From CAXBNB01 sp049115735 (GTDB lineage: Bacteria; Bacteroidota; Bacteroidia; Cytophagales; Cyclobacteriaceae), in assembly GCA_049115735.1 (NCBI GenBank), contig JAGDZP010000013.1, positions 1-64,000 on the forward strand: a DNA stretch of 64,000 bases, written 5' to 3'. Every line of letters begins with the position of its first letter. Positions within the stretch are counted from its first letter, which is position 1. Made by a program: the position numbers and the translations under genes. This document shows, in pieces, positions 18,972-28,900 of the stretch. The notes under the pieces were generated by a model that did not search any database, was not told the DNA's origin, and saw only the letters and a list, made by a program, of their open reading frames with translations.

Positions 18972-20546
18972 ATGCAAACTATTATTTCATTTGTGGGATT
19001 CACCGCTTTTGTTGCCTTTTACAGTTGGTATAAACTCAGAAAGGAGTCTCTTTCTTCACAGGAAGGTTACTTTTTAGGAGGGAGGAGTCTGACCGGAATT
19101 GTCATAGCCGGATCCATGCTATTGACAAATATATCTACTGAACACCTAATCGGGATGAATGGCTCATCCTATAAGAATGGATTTATCATTATTGCCTGGG
19201 AGGTAACATCCGCCTTGGCACTGGTGGTTGCGGCTATTTATTTTATCCCCACATTTTTGAAAATGGGATTAACAACCATTCCACAATATTTGGAAGAAAG
19301 GTTTGACAGTACTACACGTACATTGGTAGCATTTTTCCTCCTTATTTCGTTTGTAGTCACACTGCTTCCAATCGTTTTGTTCACTGGCGGCATCAACCTG
19401 GAAAGCATATTTAATGTATCAGAAGTGCTAAATGTTTCTAAGACGGAAGGCTTATGGATTACTGTTGTGTGTATTGGCACAATAGGATCTACATATGCAA
19501 TTTTTGGAGGGTTAAAAGCAGTGGCATATAGTGACACCATAAACGGTATTGGCCTGCTAGCGGGAGGATTGCTTGTACCAATCTTAGCACTTTGGGATAT
19601 TGGAGATGGAGACGTAATGTATGGTTTGTCAAAAGTGTACGAACACAGCCCGGAGAAATTTAATGTGGTTGGTTCATCGGATTCGGTATTGCCATTTGGC
19701 ACCCTTTTTACCGGTCTTATCATCAATCAACTGTATTTCTGGGGTATGAACCAGACAATTATCCAAAGGGCCTTTGGAGCCAAATCTCTTGTCGAAGCAC
19801 AAAAAGGACTATTGTATACAGGAGTTTTGAAAATACTTGTTCCTATAATAATTGTCCTTCCTGGCGTGATTTGTTTTTACTACTTTGGAGATACCTATTA
19901 TGATAATCAGGATATCGTTTATCCCGAACTGATCAAAAAAGTATTGCCTTTGAGTTTTGTCGGTTTTTTTGCTGCTGTAGTAATGGGGGCGGTATTGAGT
20001 ACTTTCAATAGTGTATTGAATAGTACAGCCACAATCTTCAGTGTGGGAATTTATAAAAGGCTCATTAATACAAGTGCTGATGACAAGCAACTGGTACGTG
20101 CAGGAAAAATAACCTCGGTCGTTTTGGCTATAGCTGCCATTGCCACAGCTCCCTTAGTTGCGGGTGCCCCTGACGGTCTGTATCAGCTGTTGCAGCAATT
20201 GAATGGTATCTTTTTCATACCAATAGCCTCGATACTCATTGCAGGTCTTTTCCTTCCCAAAATATCTGCACAAGGAGCCAAAGCGGCTTTGTTTGTTGGC
20301 TTGATATTTTACATCTCTACCACCTTCGTTTTTCCTGTAGATATTCATTTCGTCCATATTTGGGGCATAGAATTTCTATTGAATATGGCCGTGATGTTTG
20401 GGGTATCGAGATTTTATCCCAATCAAAAACAGTTTAAGCCACAAGATCGAGGAGTACTGGATTTACAAGAATGGAAATACACCAGACCCTTTGGTGCCAT
20501 ACTGACAATAGTGATTATAGCTATTTATATCTGGTTGGGAGTCTGA
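18972..20546 (+). CDS. Sodium:solute symporter (SSS/SLC5 family), probably sugar
   Basis: 524 residues with about 13-14 membrane helices. The Na-binding family features include GYFLGGRSLTG near the N-terminus, NISTEHLIGMNG, and the SSS signature region IFGGLKAVAYSDTIN. It lies 83 bases after the GH106-like gene, which suggests uptake of the released monosaccharide. A different-frame reading over 18889-19077 has no family features and is not a gene. Confidence 0.88.
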   Translation: MQTIISFVGFTAFVAFYSWYKLRKESLSSQEGYFLGGRSLTGIVIAGSMLLTNISTEHLIGMNGSSYKNGFIIIAWEVTSALALVVAAIYFIPTFLKMGLTTIPQYLEERFDSTTRTLVAFFLLISFVVTLLPIVLFTGGINLESIFNVSEVLNVSKTEGLWITVVCIGTIGSTYAIFGGLKAVAYSDTINGIGLLAGGLLVPILALWDIGDGDVMYGLSKVYEHSPEKFNVVGSSDSVLPFGTLFTGLIINQLYFWGMNQTIIQRAFGAKSLVEAQKGLLYTGVLKILVPIIIVLPGVICFYYFGDTYYDNQDIVYPELIKKVLPLSFVGFFAAVVMGAVLSTFNSVLNSTATIFSVGIYKRLINTSADDKQLVRAGKITSVVLAIAAIATAPLVAGAPDGLYQLLQQLNGIFFIPIASILIAGLFLPKISAQGAKAALFVGLIFYISTTFVFPVDIHFVHIWGIEFLLNMAVMFGVSRFYPNQKQFKPQDRGVLDLQEWKYTRPFGAILTIVIIAIYIWLGV

Positions 20547-20623
20547 ACACTAGGAGGGCTTCATAAGAGTTTTTAAGGGCTATTTGGCATGACAATAATC
20601 CTAAATATTTTCAGACATTATTT

Positions 20624-23600
20624 TTACTCCAAATACTCCGAAGGCTGTTTGCCAAAACGTTCTTTGTAATTTTTTGTAAAGTGGCTCAGGTAATTGAAGC
20701 CAACGGCATAGGCTACTGCAGATACTGTTTGGACTTCTCGGTTTTCGAGCATGGTTCGAGCTGTTCTGAGCCGATATTCTTTTATGTACTGTTTTAAAGA
20801 AAGCCCGGTATTCACTTTTACTTTCCTATAGAGGCTTCTTTCGCTTTGCCCGGTTAAGTCACAAAGGCTTTCTATTGAGATTTCTGCTTTAATATTATGC
20901 TTAATGAAACCATCAATATCCAGTTTTAGCTTAGAGGGAAATTCTTTCCAATCAATATCTCGAGGGTCAATAGATTCTTCTTTTACAAAATTTGTGCGCT
21001 GCTTCTTGGTATTCAAAAGGTTTTTTATTCGAACCAATAGCTCCTCAGAACTAAAAGGTTTAAACATGTAATCATCCACTCCCAGGTTAAGCACGTTGAG
21101 TTTATCTTGTTCTCTTGCCCGAGCCGTAAGAAATACCATTGGAATGAAGGCCCATTCATCAGATTTTTTGATTTCTATTGCCATTTCATAGCCATCCATT
21201 TTGGGCATGAGGTAGTCCGTAATAATTAAGTCAGGTACTTCTCTGCTCAGAAATTCAAGTGCTTCTGTTCCATCACCAACTGCTGATATGCGGTAATGAG
21301 GCGAAAGTATTGAGGCGATAAATTGTCGCATTTCTGGATTATCTTCGACCAATAGAATATGAATGTTCAATTCTTGTCCTTGTATTGTAGATTGCTTCAA
21401 GGAAGCGATATCATCATGAAGTGGATATTTGTCCTGCATGGAGGTAACAGATCGTGATTCATCGTGCTCTGCAATTTGATTGGGAGATAGATGGTCTTTT
21501 CCTTTAGGGAATGTCATTGTAAATGCAGCACCATTTTCATTTTTGGCTTCAATCAATCCATGATGTAGTTCGACCAATTCTTTTGTAAGGGCCAGACCCA
21601 CTCCAATACCTTCACCACTTTTCACAGATGGACTTTGATAGAATCGATCGAATACAATTGATAGATCCTTTTCAGGAATACCTTCCCCTGTGTCCTTTAC
21701 TATTACTGCGATCTCATGATCACGTTCAATCATTTCTACAGAAATAGTACCGCCATCCTCTGTGAACTTAAATGCGTTTGAAATAAGATTGATTAGAATG
21801 GTTTCAAACTTGTCTCGATCGAGATATAGTTCCAATCCTCTTGAAAAGGTTTCTTTCAATTTGATATGCTTGTCTGCCAATCTGGAAGAGAAGAAGGCCA
21901 ACACCTTTTCCAGAATTTTGGCCGGGTCAACTGGCTCAGCATACAATTGAATTCTACCCCCTTCAAGCTTGGAAATGTCTAAAATGCTGTTGACCATCTT
22001 GAGAAGACGTTCGCTATTTCTTTTCGAAACTTTAAGGTTGGCGTACAGGTCATCATTAAGCTGACCATACACTCCCTTGATTGCCTGATCTACGGTTCCC
22101 ATACTCAAGGTAAGAGGCGTTCGCAGTTCGTGTGAAATATTGACAAAGAACCGCTTTTTAAGGTCATCCATTTGCAATAGCTTGTTTCGTTGCTCTGTGA
22201 TCTGGGCAGTCCTGTCATCAATAATTTTTTCCAATCTTTTATTTTTGGCAACAAGTCTGCGGGAATTCCAGACGACTAACATCCAGATAAAAGCAAAGAA
22301 TAGTATAACGTAAATAGCGTATGCCCAAAACGTAAAATACCAAGGTGTGGGTACAGTGAAATGGATAATGGCTGGTGTGCCTTCAACGAAGAGTACGTTG
22401 CGGGCAACAACTTCAAAAGTATATTCTCCATGTGGAAGATTAGTATAATCCTTCGTCGTTTCATCGGACCAGGAGGACCATTTGTCATCCGATCCAATCA
22501 ATCTCCACTTATATTTTGTTTGTTCGATATTCTGATAGTAAGCCGCCGAAAAACTAAACCTAATAGCCTTATCGGATTTTGCTAATTGAATATCTGGGGT
22601 ATTTCCAAAGCCGGCATAGTATATTGAATCTGTGGATTCGATAGAACGGGCACTACTGATTTTAGTCTCAAAAGGACTATAGTTTAATGGAATTGTTGGA
22701 TCTACATGAACAAATGCGTTAAAGGTGGGGAGTATGATGTTCGTTGAATCAAAAGCGACAATATTGAATGGATTATAGTTGAACAATTTCTCGTTCAAAA
22801 TTCGTAGCATTTCATAGCCATCTTTCTTTTTTTTCAGAACCAAATATCCGTCAGACAAGCAATAAATATTGCCCATTTTGTCTTGAGTCATTCTCAGCAA
22901 TGGAAGATCACCTACAGTTGACTCAAATCGCTGATCTTTTATGAAGTTATCTTCTTCAGAATTGTATTTGTAGATTCCTTTTAAGGTGGTGAAACATGGT
23001 TTTGAATCTATACTGAAAACATAATTATCAACTCCATAGGGCAGTCCATCCGGTTGACCATATTTTTTTTCAGATAAAATTCTTGCATTTTCCAGGTCAT
23101 ATTCTAATTTGAATACTCCATTTCTTTGACAGACCCATATATTCATCCCGCTCCCTTCGGCCATGAATAAGGCATTGCTAAACGAGGCATCCATTTCTTT
23201 TCTTACCTTCCATTTTTCCTGTTCTTTGGTAAGATGGAGTATTTTTCCATTCGAAGAACCTAAGAGAACATCATTTGAATCTTTATATCTCATGCCAGTC
23301 CAATAGGTATCCTGTCCGGAACCTTCAATGATATTTGATGCACTTTTTTTCAATACGAGAGTGCCATTGATTCCAAGGCTAAGAAGTTCTTGATCTAAAT
23401 GGATCAGAAATCTACTTTCAGCAGCATTTAATTTATCGAAAGTGGGATAATCCAATGGATTAAACAACTCTTTCCATTTCTGTCTATAGGTGCCGCTGGC
23501 AGAAGCCAAATAAATGTCATCCTGATGTTTTCCCGCAAAAGAAACATTACCGTTAATTCCAGAACGTTCATCGAAAAGACTAAATGGAGATAGAATTTCT

Positions 23601-24595
23601 ACGGCATCTATTCCAGAATTGGTACCAATCCATAAGAGACCCGAGCCATCTAGAGCAGCGTTAAAGGTCATGTTGTCTGTCAGTCCTTTTTTTTGATCCA
23701 AAAATTGGATCGTCTTTCCCAAAGTATCTGTTATGAGAATTCCTTTGGAAGTACAAATAAGAATATACTTGTCAAAAATCATTTGAGCACTTATCAAAAA
23801 ACAATTCTTTAACAAGTGCTCTAAGTCCTCAGTAATTGATATTTTATGATTGGCATCAAGATCGATAAATCCATTTTGGGAGATTACTATTGTCTGTTTG
23901 TCATCTACATCAACAGACAATATGTTATTTGTAACAGGAGAATCAATAAAGCTGGAATTTGGAATCTCTTTCCAACTGCTACCATTAAGTTGAGACAACC
24001 TTTCTTTCTGTTTGGAAAAAACCTGCCCATGTCGAATAAAAACATTCTGTTTGGCACCATTGCATTCAATGATTTTCAGGTCGTTTGTCTGATGGTTGAA
24101 AATAAATATTCTTTGATCGCAAACGAATACAACCTGATCACCAATCAAAAAGCTTTTCCACGCCGTAAAGTTTTGTTCGGCATCTTTTCCAAGTTTACCT
24201 TTTATCGAATTGTATTTTAGTTGACCGTTTGAATTGGTGGAGAGGTAACCAATTTCGTCTATTCCTCCCACGTAAATTGTTCCGTCTTTTGTTTTTACAA
24301 GGCTATAAACACCTGCTCTTCCGGGTAGCCGTAACCTCTTCCAGTCTATACCATCGAATATGAGCAAACCTTCAATATTGGCGAAATACATTTTATCGTC
24401 ATCACCTAACTGAACATCGAAATTTTGACTGCCATAGGTTGATAAACTTGAGCTATAATCTCTTGTTCGATAACTAGTAATAAATGGAATTCCGATTCTC
24501 TTGATCTTAACATCATGGTCCTCAGGACTGGAAACAGCAGCAGAGCATAAAAACTGACCTACAATAAGGGAAAATATTAGAATTCTTCTGATCAT
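20624..24595 (-). CDS. Hybrid two-component system protein (sensor kinase, response regulator, AraC domain)
   Basis: 1323 residues in the typical one-protein regulator layout of Bacteroidota. A signal peptide (to about 22) is followed by a periplasmic two-part beta-propeller (about 40-660), a Y_Y_Y domain (about 670-740), a membrane helix (about 750-775, FWAYAIYVILFFAFIWML), HisKA with NISHELRTPLTLS (His near 822), HATPase with NLISNAFKFTEDGG, a receiver domain with IITDYLMPKMDGYEM (Asp near 1123) and a C-terminal AraC helix-turn-helix (about 1220-1323). It senses a carbohydrate in the periplasm and activates a polysaccharide locus. It is convergent with the 15158-20546 genes, its most likely target, and divergent from the collar/LamG cluster. 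Confidence 0.94.
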   Translation of the reverse strand: MIRRILIFSLIVGQFLCSAAVSSPEDHDVKIKRIGIPFITSYRTRDYSSSLSTYGSQNFDVQLGDDDKMYFANIEGLLIFDGIDWKRLRLPGRAGVYSLVKTKDGTIYVGGIDEIGYLSTNSNGQLKYNSIKGKLGKDAEQNFTAWKSFLIGDQVVFVCDQRIFIFNHQTNDLKIIECNGAKQNVFIRHGQVFSKQKERLSQLNGSSWKEIPNSSFIDSPVTNNILSVDVDDKQTIVISQNGFIDLDANHKISITEDLEHLLKNCFLISAQMIFDKYILICTSKGILITDTLGKTIQFLDQKKGLTDNMTFNAALDGSGLLWIGTNSGIDAVEILSPFSLFDERSGINGNVSFAGKHQDDIYLASASGTYRQKWKELFNPLDYPTFDKLNAAESRFLIHLDQELLSLGINGTLVLKKSASNIIEGSGQDTYWTGMRYKDSNDVLLGSSNGKILHLTKEQEKWKVRKEMDASFSNALFMAEGSGMNIWVCQRNGVFKLEYDLENARILSEKKYGQPDGLPYGVDNYVFSIDSKPCFTTLKGIYKYNSEEDNFIKDQRFESTVGDLPLLRMTQDKMGNIYCLSDGYLVLKKKKDGYEMLRILNEKLFNYNPFNIVAFDSTNIILPTFNAFVHVDPTIPLNYSPFETKISSARSIESTDSIYYAGFGNTPDIQLAKSDKAIRFSFSAAYYQNIEQTKYKWRLIGSDDKWSSWSDETTKDYTNLPHGEYTFEVVARNVLFVEGTPAIIHFTVPTPWYFTFWAYAIYVILFFAFIWMLVVWNSRRLVAKNKRLEKIIDDRTAQITEQRNKLLQMDDLKKRFFVNISHELRTPLTLSMGTVDQAIKGVYGQLNDDLYANLKVSKRNSERLLKMVNSILDISKLEGGRIQLYAEPVDPAKILEKVLAFFSSRLADKHIKLKETFSRGLELYLDRDKFETILINLISNAFKFTEDGGTISVEMIERDHEIAVIVKDTGEGIPEKDLSIVFDRFYQSPSVKSGEGIGVGLALTKELVELHHGLIEAKNENGAAFTMTFPKGKDHLSPNQIAEHDESRSVTSMQDKYPLHDDIASLKQSTIQGQELNIHILLVEDNPEMRQFIASILSPHYRISAVGDGTEALEFLSREVPDLIITDYLMPKMDGYEMAIEIKKSDEWAFIPMVFLTARAREQDKLNVLNLGVDDYMFKPFSSEELLVRIKNLLNTKKQRTNFVKEESIDPRDIDWKEFPSKLKLDIDGFIKHNIKAEISIESLCDLTGQSERSLYRKVKVNTGLSLKQYIKEYRLRTARTMLENREVQTVSAVAYAVGFNYLSHFTKNYKERFGKQPSEYLE

Positions 24596-24978
24596 CTATT
24601 TTGCCAAGTTACTATTTAATAGCGTCTGAGCAGCAGAATAAAATTACAAAAATTCACTCTTTCATTCCATCCGTTTACCTCTACTTTTTCAAATTGGCAC
24701 CCTCTGGATTGCCGTGTTTTGTTACCAGCAATATTGAGCTTTAAACCTGTTCGTGACAACACCGAACAGGGGCATTCTACCGAAGTTGACATTAGTCCTA
24801 CTCCAATCTCACAAAGGAAATTTTGGGTGAAAATGCTCTAAAATAGTTCGAATGCTCTCATTTTTAAAGCTTTTGGCAGAAATGAATAAACATTGGCGAA
24901 ACTGTCTTAACAGAAAAATATCCTCTTTCACACCTTTGATTTCAATAAAGACTTAAATCAATTTAAAATTTTAACACC
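24596..24978. other. Divergent intergenic region (383 bp) with one inverted repeat
   Basis: It separates the hybrid regulator (minus) from the collar/LamG cluster (plus). The one notable element is a perfect 8-bp inverted repeat, CCTGTTCG (24746-24753) and CGAACAGG (24763-24770), with a 9-base spacer; it could be an operator or a small hairpin. A short direct repeat AATGCTCT occurs twice near 24833 and 24852. No clear TAnnTTTG promoter is seen; CACCTTTG near 24935 is the nearest. No small gene or RNA gene was recognised. Confidence 0.5.
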
Positions 24979-25881
24979 ATGAAAAAGGAAAGATTTTTAC
25001 TCTCTACATTAGCTATTTTGCTAATCGCAACATTCTCAGTTGTAGCACAGAACGAACAAAAAAGCTTCAGCTTCCAAGGCTATGCCAGGGACTTCAGCGG
25101 CGCTGCATACAGCAGCGAAACCATCACAGCTCAATTTTCTATTTATCCGGAAGGAGAGTCAGTAGAGTATACAGAACAACAAACATTGGAGACGGATGCC
25201 TACGGTGTATTTCATGCCATGATCGGATCAGTTGTTCCAGTAAATTTTGAAGCCATCGACTTTTCTTCCAAAAAGTATTTTATGAAGGTGGAAGTGAAAG
25301 CCGCTGGTGGTGATTTTGTTGAGATCAGTAATACAGAACTCCTGGCAGTACCTTATGCTAAGGCTGCAGAAAATGCCGTCAATGCCAACAGTGCTCGCAG
25401 TGCCGATAATGGAAATCCTCCGGGCACAATACTTCCATTTGGTGGGCCCTTGGGGAAAATTCCTGCGGGCTATCTGGCCTGTGATGGTACCTCTGTTGCT
25501 GTTGCCGATTATCCAGAACTTTATGCAGCTGTTGAAGATTCATGGGGAGGAGATGGTGGTACTAATTTTTACCTGCCGGATTTTCGAGGAAGATTTATGA
25601 GAGGTTTTGACAATGGTGCAGGAAACGACCCAAATTCTGGTTCTCGATCAGCCCTACAAACTGGAGGAAATACTGGTGATGCAGTGGGCTCTTATCAAAG
25701 CGATGAATTTAAATCTCATAATCACGATGTTGAACAAATATTTGATTGTACGGATTGTAATAGGCTTAGGTATCAAATAGATAACAATGACGGTGGAGGT
25801 AGAACGGTGCAATCCGGCGTTCGGGGTGGATCCGAAACTCGTCCGAAAAATGCAACTGTTCTTTTCATGATTAAATACTGA
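24979..25881 (+). CDS. Exported protein with phage tail-collar domain
   Basis: 300 residues with a clear Sec signal (LLIATFSVVAQNEQ). Residues about 25-135 form a beta-rich N-terminal domain (FSFQGYARDFSGAAYSSETI, then ELLAVPYAKAAENAVN) found on secreted Bacteroidota proteins. Residues about 150-300 match the tail-collar/tail-fibre domain: PGTILPFGG, PAGYLACDGTSV, YPELYAAV, FYLPDFRGRFMRG, SHNHD, and a final RPKNATVLFMIKY. In phages this domain sits on the tail fibre. No phage genes are nearby, and a signal peptide is foreign to phage tails, so this is a host surface protein that uses a collar fold. It leads the cluster of T9SS substrates, 43 bases before the LamG gene. Its function is unknown. 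Confidence 0.8.
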   Translation: MKKERFLLSTLAILLIATFSVVAQNEQKSFSFQGYARDFSGAAYSSETITAQFSIYPEGESVEYTEQQTLETDAYGVFHAMIGSVVPVNFEAIDFSSKKYFMKVEVKAAGGDFVEISNTELLAVPYAKAAENAVNANSARSADNGNPPGTILPFGGPLGKIPAGYLACDGTSVAVADYPELYAAVEDSWGGDGGTNFYLPDFRGRFMRGFDNGAGNDPNSGSRSALQTGGNTGDAVGSYQSDEFKSHNHDVEQIFDCTDCNRLRYQIDNNDGGGRTVQSGVRGGSETRPKNATVLFMIKY

Positions 25882-25924
25882 TCCCAAACTCAGTTCAATC
25901 TTTTTATCACTTAAAAGATCAATC

Positions 25925-28900
25925 ATGAAAAAATATAAACTTATAGTATTCTTTGTCATGCTGCTCAGCTCGAGTGCCATGGCACAGAAGTACACTGTAC
26001 ATAGCTTCGGCTACCTCGGTGGACAAAGCAATGCCGTATTAGGTGAACAAGATTCCATAATAGTAAATGTCTCTGGGGGCAATGTAATAGCCACAGATAA
26101 ATTTCATTTGCTTCTTCAAGACAAGGCACAGGCGATGGTCGGTTTTCCGCCCATGATATCCTATTTCCCACCTGTCTTCGATGGCGATCCTTTTATTTCT
26201 AAAGGATACTTTTCAGATTATGTACAATTGAAATGGAGTGTCATTTCCCAACAAGACAGAATTTCCAGAATTAAAGTGTATAGAAAGCCACTTGGTTTCC
26301 AGGGAGATTCTTTACTGATCGCCACCCTTGCTCAGGATGATTTTAGCTATCGGGACGAATATGCAGAAAAAGGTGTTTTGTATAAATATACTATTTATGC
26401 TGAAGGCATAGCAGATGACCTCAGAATTGGGAATGTAAATTTCGTTGAAGGTGTTGGTTTTGCTTTTCCATTCGGAACAGTCGCCGGGAGAATCACTTAT
26501 GAAGGAGGTACCGCTGTTGCAGGTGTTCAGGTATTGGCCGAAACTGATGGTAACCTGGGAGGAAAAAGCATGTACTTCAATGGTGATGATGCCTACCTCT
26601 CAATGAATCATTTAGTAAATGACAATGAACTTGAGCTGAATGAAGGCTTTTCCATTCAACTGTGGACTCAATATTCAGGAACAAATAAAGGAACACTTTT
26701 TAGCAAAGGAAGTCAATATGAATTGGCTTATGAATCTGGTAACCTAACATTTACGGTGGCCGGATCAACGCTGAGTATGCCTTATGAGCATCCAGTCGAT
26801 AGCTTCTTCCATGTTACTGCGGTGTATGACGCTATTGAAGGATTAAGCCTTTACGTGCGAGAAGACGATTATGCGGTTGATTCCGCAAAACTTGGCGGAA
26901 TTGCAGTTCCACAAAAAGTAAGAGATCAGGTCTATTTCGGCCGTAATAGTGCCGAGGAAAATTACTACCAGGGCTATGTTGACGAAATCAGGCTATGGAA
27001 TTATGCCTTGACTTTCGAAGAAGCTGATGCCAACTTCTCCAGATATCTTTCGGGATCAGAAGATGGCTTGTCCGGTTATTGGAAACTTAATTCCGGAAAC
27101 GGGAATGGATTCTACGATTTCTCACGAGAGGGATATGAATTTCACGAGAATCACGGAAGGGTCTGGCGCGCGGAATGGAGTGAGGTGATACCGAGGCAAG
27201 GTCAACTGGCCTATAGAGGAGTTACAGATGAAGAGGGAAATTATGTAGTCAGAGGGTTTCCATATGAGACCTCCGGATCCCAATATACCTTCACCCCGAT
27301 TTTTGGTGTGCATACTTTTGAGCCTACACAGCAGCTTAGATTCGTTGGAGATGGTGCTTCAATTCACAACAGTGTTGATTTCGAAGATGTTTCTTCATTT
27401 CCAGTTACTGGAACTATAAAATACCGTCATTCTACTTTTCCTGTGGAAGGAGTATCTGTGCTCATAGATGGCAATGCTGCAATTAATCAGGAAGGAGAAA
27501 TAATTGTTTCTGATAATCTTGGGCGATTTAATGTTGATGTGCCCATCGGATTCCATAGCCTCAAGCTTAGTAAAAACGGGCACGTATTTGAAGGTGAAGG
27601 AAGATTTCCACCAAAAATGGGAGATGATGAAATTCCTGTTTACGACTATCAGCAGCCGCTTGCCGGCATTGAATTTATTGATAGCACTGTAGTTAAACTG
27701 GTGGGTAAAGTTGTAGGTGGGCCAATAGAAGCCGAAAAAGCTTTAGGTTTTGGTTTGTCAAAAAACAACATCGGAAATGCTCTGATTGGCATAACATCCG
27801 AAAAAGGCTATGACATCACTTCCTCGGATAGCACGGCTGTTTATAATGAACGAGATATTGTAACCCATACGGATTTTACAACAAAATTTGTGGCGGTATA
27901 CCCAGATGAAGCCACTGGTGAATTTGTGACGTACCTACCACCAGAAAAATATGTGGTTACTGGAGTGACTGCAGGAGATTACGTTTTTGGTGATGAACAT
28001 AAAGTGTCTGTTAACCTGGAAACCGTTTTTGAACAAACAGAATCGCATGAAGAAGTGGTCGCAGCACTACTCCTAAATGGTGATCAGTTGCCGGGATATA
28101 GTCCATACGATTCTGCAGATTATGACTATTTCAAATCTGAAGTGATACTAGATACCACATATATTTCAGCTGGTAAGAATTTCACTTTCGAAAAGAAAAA
28201 AGACTTCATTCTACGAGTGAAACCTGATATCGAAGTAGTCAACCAGGATGGGCTTGACATATTTGGAGAAAAAACTTACAAATACGAAGATGAATTGAGG
28301 GAAGATGATATCACCTTAATTGATGAAAGTGACAACTATGCATTTGGTCATCCGGTATTCTTTCAGCAGAGCAGGTACAATATGTTCATCAGTGTTTTCG
28401 AAGAATATTCAAACGCTGATACAGGCGAAAGTGACCGGGTACCAGTAAAAGATGGAAACATAGAAATCGTTAATGATTTTGGTATAAACACAGATGCAGA
28501 AACACTCAAATTGGACGACAGGGGAAAAGTGAGGTATTCATTTGGGGCTGGTTTTCCTGAGCTCAATAAAAACTTCACTGATGACAACTTGAGTTTTACC
28601 AGAACCATGGCGCTCACTGCACTCACAGGTGAAAACGGTACGATTCGCACAACATGGAGGGAGTCAGATCCCTTTCGAGCTATTGTTTTTGGAGGCGTTC
28701 CGCAAGGCAATAATTTTGTGACCACCGGGCCGAACCAAATCATTACAATATTACGTGATCCGCCAGGTTCGGGAAGTTATGCTTTTCTGGAAAAGGGCAG
28801 TACTGCAACAAGTACAGTAAGCTGGGGCTCTGAAATAAGTAGCGCTTCTTCAGTGAATGCCAAGTTATCTCTCGGACCAAAAGTAGTAACATGGGCCGGG

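Noticed and set aside
18889..19077. 62-codon open frame starting just after the GH106-like stop
   Set aside because: It overlaps the start of the symporter in another frame; the symporter has clear family motifs and this frame has none.
24979..25881. Prophage tail gene
   Set aside because: The collar protein has a Sec signal and no phage capsid, tail, lysis or integrase genes are near it.
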